From an uncultured Oscillospiraceae bacterium (GTDB lineage Bacteria; Bacillota; Clostridia; Oscillospirales; Ruminococcaceae), in assembly GCA_934465295.1 (NCBI GenBank), contig CAKSKU010000018.1, positions 1 through 49,245 on the forward strand: 49,245 bases of DNA, read 5' to 3'. Position numbers and translations under genes: made by a program. This document shows positions 25,591-32,553 of the stretch, one piece after another; the first letter of the stretch is position 1; the number at the start of each line of letters is the position of its first letter. The notes under the pieces are model-generated. The model was not told where the DNA came from and made no database searches. It was given only the letters and a program-made list of their open reading frames with translations.

Positions 25591-25865
25591 TATTTTTTGT
25601 GCTGGGCGATCTCCTCGTACTTGTGCTTTGTTGCCATTCCACCTCGGATATGGCGCTCCTGTTTATTTATTTCCAGAACTTTTTTTACTGACGGGTATAA
25701 CTGCGGTGCTATTGCCGGCAGTTTTTCGGTGAGGTCTTTATGTACTGTAGATTTGGAAATCCCGAATTCTTTTGCGGCGGCACGGACGGTCGCATTATGC
25801 TCGATGATATACTCGCCGAGGACAACGGCTCGGTTCTCCGTATCCGCTTTTGGTGCAAACTTCAT
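25590..25865 (-). CDS. spoIIID: Sporulation transcription factor SpoIIID
   Basis: The ATG at 25865 has GGAG 9 bases upstream; a GTG three codons earlier is possible. The 91-residue protein matches SpoIIID along its length: RAVVLGEYIIEH, the HTH VRAAAKEFGISKSTVHKDLTEKLP, and the basic C-terminal RHIRGGMATKHKY. SpoIIID is the mother-cell DNA-binding regulator acting between sigma-E and sigma-K. A truncated second copy of its first ~40 codons lies at 40711-40854. It is convergent with the phage module. Confidence 0.95.
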   Translation of the reverse strand: MKFAPKADTENRAVVLGEYIIEHNATVRAAAKEFGISKSTVHKDLTEKLPAIAPQLYPSVKKVLEINKQERHIRGGMATKHKYEEIAQHKK

Positions 25866-25971
25866 TACTCTCACTCCAATGCAAATTTGTGGTTATGTTA
25901 TTTATATGCATTTGGAAATGGGAAAATGAACGGGTGGAGAGTTGGGAAATGAAAATATAGGTCAGCGAAGA

Positions 25972-26023
25972 TGAGTTCCGCAGCTCGGAGAGCTTTGTTC
26001 GTTGGTGCAGGAGCGGAAGTTAA
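25972..26023 (+). pseudogene. 3' fragment of the LRAT-like gene
   Basis: Reads SEDEFRSSESFVRWCRSGS then stop, matching the end of the LRAT-like protein at 28340-28978, and similarity continues ~15 bases past the stop. There is no start or upstream part. The remaining bases between spoIIID and this fragment hold no gene. Confidence 0.85.
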
Positions 26024-26065
26024 CTGTGGGAATACCTTTTTCGGATTTGAGTCTGATATAGTTAT

Positions 26066-26171
26066 TTATACTAAACACCATTTAAAATTTGGAAAAAATC
26101 AAGCCGGTGATCTTGGATATATGTGATTTCGGCGCAGTTTTTTTCTTGTATTTTATTGGTGTTTAGTATTA
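26066..26171 (-). mobile_element. MITE family A, copy 2
   Basis: The same 106-bp element as at 8145-8250, in reverse orientation, with ends TTATACTAAACACCA and TGGTGTTTAGTATTA. It forms the right end of the duplicated segment. Confidence 0.85.
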
Positions 26172-26202
26172 ATCATAATACAGCAAACTGTGTTTGTCAA
26201 GG

Positions 26203-26658
26203 CTATTTTGACAGTTCGCTGATCTTTGCTTTGAGTATATCAAGTTTTATTGCGAGGACGGTATATTTCTGCTCGTTTATCTGCAAAATATAGTCAAGCT
26301 TTGGCGGTGTTTTGTCGCTGCCATTATATCTTGGTTTGAGTATTTTGTTATCATAAAGCAGTCTGTTGAATTTCTGCTTTGAGATTGAATAATGAAAATT
26401 CTGCTTTTCGAGGAAGAGTTCAAAATGTTCAAAATAGCTGTGAAAATCGAGGAAGATCAAGCCTTGTTTTGTATTTGCGGGTTTTATGATGATATTTGAA
26501 TCCTCGTTTATGAGCTTGGTTATGAAGCTATCGAAAAGCTGTATTAGTTTATCGTCGTATGATATGTTTATATCGGCGTTATTATCGATGGCGCAGCGCT
26601 TTTTGAAGATCTCTACTGTTTGGTCGAAGAGGGCATACGTTATTGGAACAAAATACAT
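26203..26658 (-). CDS. Hypothetical third gene of the Fic operon
   Basis: I do not recognise this 151-residue protein. It is soluble, with a helical N-terminus, a central FLDFHSYFEHFELFLEKQNFHY segment and a KQKFNRLLYDNKILKP motif that recalls winged-helix-like regions of mobile-element primase/regulatory proteins. It overlaps the end of fic by 19 bases with its start inside fic, so it is probably translated with the toxin. It may be an accessory or regulatory part of the module. Confidence 0.7.
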   Translation of the reverse strand: MYFVPITYALFDQTVEIFKKRCAIDNNADINISYDDKLIQLFDSFITKLINEDSNIIIKPANTKQGLIFLDFHSYFEHFELFLEKQNFHYSISKQKFNRLLYDNKILKPRYNGSDKTPPKLDYILQINEQKYTVLAIKLDILKAKISELSK

Positions 26659-27251
26659 TTAGAAATAATGGGGATCAATGCGGTATGATCATCATACGAG
26701 AGTATGGAAGCTTCCAGTACCTCGTCTTTAGTGCATTTGCTCCAATCGAGTATTCGATCATTATACAAACATAGTTGACGAATAAATTCTCTGATAGTTC
26801 GACCGTTGCCTTCTCTGAAAGGGTGGATCGCATTAAGTTCAGCCATATAGTAGGCTGTTCTGTCTGCAAATTGATCATTATCCATATTTCGCAGAAATCT
26901 ATCCGTTTTTAATCTATCAAGAAGTTTTTTCACGGTAGGTTCAATTGCATTTGGAGGATAAAACCAAGTATTTGATTTGCCAATTTGCTCGGTTCTGTAT
27001 TTTCCTGCAAAAGAGTAAATATCTTCAAATAATGTTTTATGGATACTTTTGAGATGAGTTACAGAAAATCTGCCTGTTATTCCGTAATCAGTCAAAAATT
27101 CCTGTTTTAAAAAAGTTAATTCTGTTTCAGCAGTTTTTAGTGCGGCACTGTCACGAATATTAAGCTTATTGATCAGAATATTGGTGCCTTTATAACAGTA
27201 GACGGAATCACAAGAGGTATAGATCTCATATTTAGAGAAATCAGATGTCAT
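26640..27251 (-). CDS. fic: Fic-domain toxin
   Basis: The 203-residue Fic protein has the intact motif HPFREGNGRTIREF (His, acidic residue, Arg) for adenylyl transfer, a flap region (GKSNTWFYPPNAIEPTV) and the preceding YSFAGKYRTEQIGK typical of the bacterial toxin branch. It lacks an N- or C-terminal inhibitory helix of its own, fitting class I, where inhibition comes from a separate antitoxin. The ATG follows AAGGTGA and overlaps the antitoxin end by 11 bases. The target is probably a cytosolic protein; DNA gyrase and topoisomerase IV are known targets of VbhT/FicT relatives. Confidence 0.93.
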   Translation of the reverse strand: MTSDFSKYEIYTSCDSVYCYKGTNILINKLNIRDSAALKTAETELTFLKQEFLTDYGITGRFSVTHLKSIHKTLFEDIYSFAGKYRTEQIGKSNTWFYPPNAIEPTVKKLLDRLKTDRFLRNMDNDQFADRTAYYMAELNAIHPFREGNGRTIREFIRQLCLYNDRILDWSKCTKDEVLEASILSYDDHTALIPIISKCILFQ

Positions 27252-27429
27252 TAGCGTTCACCTTGTATTTTTCGCAGACTATAGAAATAGCTTGTTTCTT
27301 GGAAAGAGTTCCTGCAAATACCTTATCGGCAAGGCGTAATGTATTGTCAGATGGCTTTATTCCTTCAATTTCAAAGGATGCGAGAGAACTTCTGCGCAAG
27401 CTTTGACGGGAAACCTTTCTGGTTTTCAT
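27241..27429 (-). CDS. VbhA-like Fic antitoxin
   Basis: The ATG at 27429 has AAAGGA upstream; the open frame continues 44 codons without similarity. The 62-residue protein contains SFEIEG, fitting the inhibitory (S/T)xxxE(G/N) motif, followed by a helical tail (TLRLADKVFAGTLSKKQAISIVCEKY) typical of VbhA antitoxins. The Glu would block ATP orientation in the Fic active site. First gene of a three-gene overlapping operon. Confidence 0.88.
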   Translation of the reverse strand: MKTRKVSRQSLRRSSLASFEIEGIKPSDNTLRLADKVFAGTLSKKQAISIVCEKYKVNANDI

Positions 27430-27517
27430 AGTAAATGATCCTTTCGTAAAATCAGAATAATTTATTATTACTATATCATAATTTAAAAGAAAAATCAATA
27501 GAAAGAGGTGCATTTTA

Positions 27518-27748
27518 ATGAAAGTAGGATACATAAGAGTATCGACAGAGGAACAGAACACGGCAAGGCAGGAGGTTTTAATGGGTCAGCTTGGCGTTGA
27601 GAAGATTTACATAGACAAAATGTCGGGAAAGAGCAAGAGTGTGTTTTTACAGAAGAGTGGCAAAACAGTAACGAACCTGTCCCGAAAAATGTACAGCTTT
27701 TTCAAAGGAAATGAGAATGACAGTCGTTGTCACTCTTTGTATATATAA
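27518..27748 (+). pseudogene. Serine recombinase (resolvase) 5' remnant
   Basis: The first ~40 codons encode KVGYIRVSTEEQNTARQE and VEKIYIDKMSGKS, the N-terminus of a resolvase/invertase catalytic domain including the nucleophilic Ser of RVST. After that the frame runs into unrelated sequence and stops. The rest of the catalytic domain and the DNA-binding domain are missing. It marks past mobile-element activity here. Confidence 0.85.
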
Positions 27749-27780
27749 TAAAATCAAAGAAGACAAAAGGAGGTCTTGAT

Positions 27781-28347
27781 ATGAGTGAGAACGGTTCGGC
27801 TTTTCGTGAGATGCGTGAGGCTTACAACGAGGCTATGGAGGCCATCGGCTATGAGCTTGAAAGTATGAGCGAAGATGACAACTGCGGCGGTGTCAGTGAT
27901 GATGAGATCGAAAACGCTGTTGCGGAGGAAAATCATCGCATAGTTTCAACGGTGATGAAGACGGCTGTACAGACGGTCGGAAAGTATATTGATGACACGA
28001 TCGAGGCTTATGACGGCGGTGATGAATTCAACGGGGCTGATGATTTTCACAAGGGTGACAGGCTGGTCGTTTCATCGGGAAAGAAGAATTTTTACTCTAT
28101 TTATATTGGCTGCGGAAAGGTCATTTACTACTCGAAAGGGTACGAGATCTTCCCCGAAGTCAAGCTTGTGCCGATAGGATATTTTGCAAAGAAAGGTCAG
28201 GTACGGGTCGGGATGAACGGAGCAGGGTTTTCGCCCGAGATAGCTGTTCGGCGTGCAATGTCACGGCTTGGTGACGATGATTTTCGTAACAGTGAGGATT
28301 TTGTAAAGTGGTGTTTTGGCGAAGTGGAGGACAATGACGATGAGTGA
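27781..28347 (+). CDS. LRAT-like (NlpC/P60-related) domain protein, degenerate
   Basis: The ATG follows AAGGAGGTC. The 188-residue protein has a helical N-terminus of ~80 residues and a C-terminal LRAT-like domain (GDRLVVSSGKKNFYSIYIGCGKV). In active LRAT domains the His of a 'YHxGIY' segment and the Cys of 'NCEHF' are catalytic; here they read FYSIY and RNSEDFVKWC, so both seem to be Ser. It overlaps the next, related gene by 8 bases. Binding rather than catalysis seems likely. No signal peptide. Confidence 0.7.
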   Translation: MSENGSAFREMREAYNEAMEAIGYELESMSEDDNCGGVSDDEIENAVAEENHRIVSTVMKTAVQTVGKYIDDTIEAYDGGDEFNGADDFHKGDRLVVSSGKKNFYSIYIGCGKVIYYSKGYEIFPEVKLVPIGYFAKKGQVRVGMNGAGFSPEIAVRRAMSRLGDDDFRNSEDFVKWCFGEVEDNDDE

Positions 28348-28978
28348 ATTTGAAGAAAAAGAAGTTAAGGATTATGAGCATTATCTTGATGATGAGCATG
28401 AGGGCGCAGGCGGCTTTCTTATCAATATGAGGAACTACTGGCGCGGATTTGCGAACGATATGTACAGCGGAATGGACTGCATGATAGATGATTATCACGA
28501 GCTTACGGACGGGCTTGAAGATATGACGGACAATAAAGAGATAATGGATATGGCTGTTGAGGCAGGCAGAATGAGGACGCTTGCACTTGTGTCGGAGAGT
28601 GCGATAGGAGCGATCGGAAACTGTCTTGAAGCGGCTGCGTCGATGTTTGACAAGGAGAGCAAGGCGGCTGAAAATGTCAGTTTCAAGGTCGGGGATCATC
28701 TTTACATAAGAAAAGGATTGAAGGGATATCACGGCATTTACGCAGGAAATAGGACTGTGGTTTTCTTCTCAAAGGGATATGATATGCAGCCTGCGGTGAG
28801 GACGATAACTTTTGCGCTGTTTGCGAAAAAGGGCAGAGTTGTTGTTATGCCGTCCGACACGGACAGCGCTGCAAAGTACACACCCGAAAAGATAGTTGAA
28901 CGTGCGCTGTCACGGCTTGGTGAAGATGAGTTCCGCAGTTCGGAGAGCTTTGTTCGGTGGTGCAGGAGCGGAAGTTAG
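28340..28978 (+). CDS. LRAT-like domain protein
   Basis: The start is the ATG at 28340, 9 bases from GTGGAGG. The 212-residue protein has an acidic helical N-terminus, then an LRAT-like domain from ~residue 115: GDHLYIRKGLKGYHGIYAGNRTVVFFS keeps the catalytic-type His, but the NCEHF-equivalent is SSESFVRWC, with Ser at the nucleophile position unless the later Cys serves. It is a tandem paralogue of the previous gene. Two fragments of its 3' end lie in the duplicated segments at 25972 and 40960. Confidence 0.75.
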   Translation: MSEFEEKEVKDYEHYLDDEHEGAGGFLINMRNYWRGFANDMYSGMDCMIDDYHELTDGLEDMTDNKEIMDMAVEAGRMRTLALVSESAIGAIGNCLEAAASMFDKESKAAENVSFKVGDHLYIRKGLKGYHGIYAGNRTVVFFSKGYDMQPAVRTITFALFAKKGRVVVMPSDTDSAAKYTPEKIVERALSRLGEDEFRSSESFVRWCRSGS

Positions 28979-29008
28979 CTGTAAGCATACCCATTGTATG
29001 AATTTTTG

Positions 29009-29017
29009 TGTTATAAT
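29009..29017 (+). promoter_or_regulatory. Extended -10 promoter of the lipoprotein gene
   Basis: TG-T-TATAAT (29009-29017) is an extended -10 element 27 bases before the ATG. No good -35 is present, as is usual for this class. Confidence 0.6.
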
Positions 29018-29043
29018 ATAAGCAAATTTTAGGGGGAATAATT

Positions 29044-29589
29044 ATGAAAAAACATTTTGCTGCGGTAATTGCTTCAATCATAGCTGTTATTATGCTTACA
29101 GCCTGCGGAAGCGGTGAGGCTTCGGATAACTCTGATGAGAATATTGAAACAAATCAGGAGGTGACAGAAACTTACACGGATACAGAGGCGGTGGAAAACA
29201 GTATCGATCCTGAATATAATGACAAGACTGCTTTTGCAGCATTTGAAACGTATATGAGGGCGCTTGTTAATGATGATTACAATACTTTTCTTGCAATAAC
29301 CCGCAAAAGCGACAGCGATGAAACCAAGTCAGATTATAACGATAAGAAAAAAGGATATGTTGGCATTACTTTATCTTCGATAGAATATTTTGAAACATCT
29401 CTTAATCCTTTGCTTAGCCGTGCGGCAAATTATAGGGTAAGTGAATTTGATTCGGAAGGAGATGTAACAATTGATATAAACACTATGGGCAAGGGATATG
29501 GTACTGTAATTGTAGACAAAGATTACAATACAAATACATTCTATGTTACGGCGCACTTCCGGTATAGTCCATTCATAAATGTAAACTAA
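29044..29589 (+). CDS. Hypothetical lipoprotein
   Basis: The 181-residue protein has a signal peptide ending in the lipobox LTAC (Cys near residue 21), then an acidic, Thr/Glu-rich linker and a ~120-residue folded domain (AFAAFETYMRALVNDDYNTFLAITRKS... ). The domain's helix-strand pattern resembles the NTF2-like or DUF4878-type domains seen in many lipoproteins, but that is tentative. GGGGGAA precedes the ATG. It is a single-gene unit with its own terminator. Confidence 0.8.
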   Translation: MKKHFAAVIASIIAVIMLTACGSGEASDNSDENIETNQEVTETYTDTEAVENSIDPEYNDKTAFAAFETYMRALVNDDYNTFLAITRKSDSDETKSDYNDKKKGYVGITLSSIEYFETSLNPLLSRAANYRVSEFDSEGDVTIDINTMGKGYGTVIVDKDYNTNTFYVTAHFRYSPFINVN

Positions 29590-29592
29590 ATA

Positions 29593-29650
29593 AGAGCCGC
29601 AGGATATGGTGAAAACGTATTATTTGTTTTCAGCATATTCTGCGGCTTGG
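29593..29650. terminator. Bidirectional terminator, lipoprotein and XRE genes
   Basis: The long stem AGCCGCAG-GATATGGTGAAAAC pairs with GTTTTCAGCATATTCTGCGGCT, with small mismatches, and is followed by GGTTTATTT. It lies between two convergent genes. Confidence 0.85.
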
Positions 29651-29651
29651 T

Positions 29652-30002
29652 TTATTTCTTATAAATTTCAGCAATACTTTCAACAATATCGGCGATTTTT
29701 ACAGCAGTTGTTTCGTCGGTTTGCGAAAGAACTGTGGCGATGCGGTGCAGGGCTTCTTCCGAGGTGGGTTTTACGTCTATACTGAAGTCGAGCAGTTCGG
29801 ACATTGAAATTTTCAGACCCGAGCAAATTTTATAGAGGGTATCGATGGTGGGACATTTTTCCCCTCGCTCGACCTTTCCGAGGTAGGCGGGGTGTATTCC
29901 CGAATTGAGGGCGAGCGCTTCCTGACTTAATCCTCGGCGGCTGCGGAAGTCACGGATACGCAGTCCGACGTTATATGCTATCTTTTCCCGTTCAAAACTC
30001 AT
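29652..30002 (-). CDS. XRE-family transcriptional regulator
   Basis: The 116-residue protein has an N-terminal Cro/CI HTH at ~residues 12-66 (GLSQEALALNSGIHPAYLGKVERGEKCP) and a C-terminal helical part of ~50 residues. GAAGGTG precedes the ATG. Regulators of this kind control phage, stress or mobile-element genes. Its targets are unknown. It faces away from the WYL gene. Confidence 0.9.
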   Translation of the reverse strand: MSFEREKIAYNVGLRIRDFRSRRGLSQEALALNSGIHPAYLGKVERGEKCPTIDTLYKICSGLKISMSELLDFSIDVKPTSEEALHRIATVLSQTDETTAVKIADIVESIAEIYKK

Positions 30003-30116
30003 AATGCACCTTCTTTTATATAATTGCGAAGCGGCTTTTTTCTTATATTATAACTTTATACTATATTTTATGCAGGTTCAAATATCTTTAAGGTATAAAA
30101 AATATTCTCCAAAGGG

Positions 30117-30145
30117 TTGAAATTTGGCTTTTTTTGTATTATAAT
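30117..30145 (+). promoter_or_regulatory. Strong promoter with no gene behind it
   Basis: TTGAAA (30117-30122), 17 bases, TATAAT (30140-30145). It points into about 300 bases without an open frame before the WYL gene. The rest of the 30003-30453 gap holds the XRE promoter region on the minus strand and a second TATAAT at 30405-30410 that may serve the WYL gene. Confidence 0.65.
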
Positions 30146-30151
30146 AAAAAA

Positions 30152-30360
30152 GGTAAATTTTTTCGAGATAGACAATGGCTGTCACCGCTGAAGTTATATA
30201 ATTATATTGCAGGAAAAAAGCTGCACAAGGTTTATACTGATTTTTAAACTGAAAGTGTACAAAAAACCAAGCAAAATCCCGTAGCTGTTTAACAGGTTTA
30301 AATGGATCTTGCGCCGATTTTTTGTCTACACTTTGATTAAAAATTAGTATCATTGCCTGT
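30152..30360 (+). ncRNA. Possible small RNA upstream of the WYL gene
   Basis: Downstream of the 30117-30145 promoter, AAAGTGTA-CAAAAAA (about 30249-30263) can pair with TTTTTTG-TC-TACACTTT (about 30318-30335), enclosing ~55 bases. No open frame fits. The boundaries are guesses and no known RNA family is recognised; it could also be a long leader of the WYL gene. Confidence 0.3.
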
Positions 30361-30453
30361 TTTTAAGTATTTTACAGAAAATTACACAAAAAGGTTGAAA
30401 AAAGTATAATTTTGGAGTAAAATGAAAATATGACTATGTGATGGTGGTATAAG

Positions 30454-31407
30454 ATGGAAAATATGAGCAATGGATTCAAATACAGCAGGGTACTTTCGAT
30501 ATACACGAAGCTTATGGACGGCGAAGTGATAAACAAGGCGGCGGAGGCGGAGTATTTCGGTGTAAATCAGAGGACGATACAGCGTGACATTGACGATCTG
30601 AGAATGTTTTTCGAGGACAAGGCAGCTGAGGGTGACGTTCGGCGTGAGCTTATTTACATTCGTGAGGAAGGCGGATATCGGCTTGTGACGAAGGGTGAAG
30701 ATGCGCTGACGAACAGCGAGGCGCTTGCGGTATGCAAGATACTTTTAGAGAGCCGTGCGTTCACGAAGTCGGAGATGGAGCCGATAATAAGCAAGCTGCT
30801 GAGGGGCTGCGTGCCGATGAAAAATCAGCGGACGGTGAGGGAGCTTATCACGAACGAGATGTTCCACTATGTTGAGCTGAATCATCACAGAAAGTATCTT
30901 GATTCAATGTGGGATATCGGCGATGCTGTACAGAAGCAGCTTTGCATGAAGATAGAATATGAAAAGCAGGATGGCACTGTTGTGGAGCGAGTGATCGAGC
31001 CTGTTGGGATAATGTTTTCGGAGTTCTATTTTTATCTGACGGCGTTTATCGAGGACATTGACAGGGAGAAGGAGTTCCGCAACAAGGACGATATTTTCCC
31101 GACGATATACCGCATTGACAGGATAAGGCGTTTTGAGGTACTGGACAGGCATTTTGACATACCGTACAAGGACAGGTTTGAGGAGGGCGAGTTCCGCAAG
31201 CGGATACAGTTTATGTATGGCGGCAGGCTGCGGAGGATAAAGTTTATCTACAAGGGCAAAAATGTTGACGCTGTTCTTGACCGTTTACCCACGGCGAAGA
31301 TCCTGGAGGAGACTTCCGATGGATTTATTATTTCTGCGGAGGTTTTTGGGGATGGGGTTGATATGTGGGTCAGGAGTCAGGGGGAGAATGTTGAGGTTGT
31401 GGAATAG
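30454..31407 (+). CDS. WYL-domain transcriptional regulator
   Basis: The 317-residue protein has an N-terminal HTH (NKAAEAEYFGVNQRTIQRDIDDLRMFF, residues ~25-60) and a WYL domain at ~160-245 (VVERVIEPVGIMFSEFYFYLTAFIED), then a C-terminal WCX-like region. WYL proteins sense nucleic acid or nucleotide ligands and commonly regulate CRISPR, phage-defence and DNA-damage genes. It lies directly upstream of the zinc-knuckle peptide and the EEP nuclease pair. GGTGG is the nearest ribosome-site-like sequence. Confidence 0.9.
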   Translation: MENMSNGFKYSRVLSIYTKLMDGEVINKAAEAEYFGVNQRTIQRDIDDLRMFFEDKAAEGDVRRELIYIREEGGYRLVTKGEDALTNSEALAVCKILLESRAFTKSEMEPIISKLLRGCVPMKNQRTVRELITNEMFHYVELNHHRKYLDSMWDIGDAVQKQLCMKIEYEKQDGTVVERVIEPVGIMFSEFYFYLTAFIEDIDREKEFRNKDDIFPTIYRIDRIRRFEVLDRHFDIPYKDRFEEGEFRKRIQFMYGGRLRRIKFIYKGKNVDAVLDRLPTAKILEETSDGFIISAEVFGDGVDMWVRSQGENVEVVE

Positions 31408-31426
31408 AACTTGGGAGGTGAGTTTT

Positions 31427-31507
31427 ATGCCGGTTGTGCCTGCGATCCATTGTCCTGTATGTGGTAATCAGATCTCTTTGTTGAATATGATTGCAAATAC
31501 TCTTTGA
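31427..31507 (+). CDS. 26-aa microprotein with CxxC motif
   Basis: An ATG preceded by GGGAGGTGAG opens a 26-codon frame with HCPVCGNQISLL, a single zinc-knuckle-like CxxC. It lies 19 bases after the WYL stop. It could be a genuine microprotein or the remnant of a zinc-ribbon gene. Confidence 0.45.
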   Translation: MPVVPAIHCPVCGNQISLLNMIANTL

Positions 31508-31579
31508 TTTTTGGAGTAATATCACATTTGATTTTTGATATGCTCTAATTTGGACGAGTGTATATTTGGAGGTGATTAT

Positions 31580-32536
31580 TTGGAATACAAAATTGGGTCA
31601 TTCAACTTAAAAAATTTTAGTGCAAATTCAAAAAAAGACCTTGAACGAATTGCGCGGATCATTACAGAAGAGCAACTGGATGTAGTGGCGTTGCAAGAAA
31701 TATTAAGTGAAGGAAAGGGGGTAAAGAATCTTCTTGAACGATGCACAAAATATGAGCTGTATGATTGGGATTATTGCTGTGCATCTCCCCGTGAATCAAT
31801 AGATCCGGAAAAAATATCTGATATGGTTTTAAATGATACTCGAGGAGAGTGTTATGCATATTTATGGAATAAAAAGAAATTTAAATTAGCTGAAATGACA
31901 AAGCTTGGTCAGAAACGAATATTTGAACCCAGAATTATTAATTCACTATCAAATGATGTTCAAGTGAATTGTTCTATCTTTGCAAGAACGCCATATTACA
32001 TTCGATTGCAACCTTGTTTCGGTGGATTTTTTGAGCTTAGGTTTATTAATATACATATATACTATGGTGATAATAAACTTACATCGATAGCAAAACGAAT
32101 AATCGAATATAATATTCTTACACAGGACATTTATCCGGACATAAGCACGAAAAGATACGGTAATTTCAGAACAGCATACACTGTTGCTATGGGAGATTAC
32201 AACTTGAATATTTTCACCCCGGGTATTATGACAACAAATGAAAATTATCTAATGCCTGTTTATTCTTATTCCGATGGGAAAAAGACCGTTAATGTTTTAA
32301 CTGAACAAACAGAACTTAGTACATTAAAATACCCAAGTAGTGAAAATCAAGAACAACAATTGAATGGTTATGCTAATAATTATGATCACTTTACATATAG
32401 TCCGGAACTCTCTGATTTTAATAGAGTGTCATTTGAGGCTGTTGACGCAGTTACAAAATATTGTGACGGAGATTTTGAATACTATTATAAAAACATATCG
32501 GATCATTTACCAATAGTGATGACTATTGACATATAA
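31580..32536 (+). CDS. Endonuclease/exonuclease/phosphatase (EEP) family protein
   Basis: The start is taken as TTG at 31580, after GGAGGTG with a 5-base spacer. The 318-residue protein has EEP (DNase I-like) motifs in order: SFNLKNFS, DVVALQEIL (metal-binding Glu), INIHIYYG, AMGDYNLN (Asp and Asn) and ISDHLPIV (catalytic Asp-His). EEP enzymes cut DNA or RNA or remove phosphate from small molecules using a metal ion. AT-rich codons set it apart from neighbours. It is followed after 17 bases by a 644-aa membrane-associated partner. Confidence 0.88.
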   Translation: MEYKIGSFNLKNFSANSKKDLERIARIITEEQLDVVALQEILSEGKGVKNLLERCTKYELYDWDYCCASPRESIDPEKISDMVLNDTRGECYAYLWNKKKFKLAEMTKLGQKRIFEPRIINSLSNDVQVNCSIFARTPYYIRLQPCFGGFFELRFINIHIYYGDNKLTSIAKRIIEYNILTQDIYPDISTKRYGNFRTAYTVAMGDYNLNIFTPGIMTTNENYLMPVYSYSDGKKTVNVLTEQTELSTLKYPSSENQEQQLNGYANNYDHFTYSPELSDFNRVSFEAVDAVTKYCDGDFEYYYKNISDHLPIVMTIDI

Positions 32537-32553
32537 TATAGGAGGAGAAATGT

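Larger units (their letters stand above)
25737..26171. repeat. ~435-bp direct repeat, left copy
   Basis: This segment, from within spoIIID through its upstream region, an LRAT tail fragment and a MITE, recurs almost unchanged in the same orientation at about 40725-41160. Single-base differences are scattered along it. The two copies bracket the 14.5-kb accessory region. Confidence 0.93.

Noticed and set aside
30078..30353. 91-codon minus-strand frame upstream of the WYL gene
   Set aside because: AT-rich translation with no ribosome site or domain; more likely non-coding DNA.
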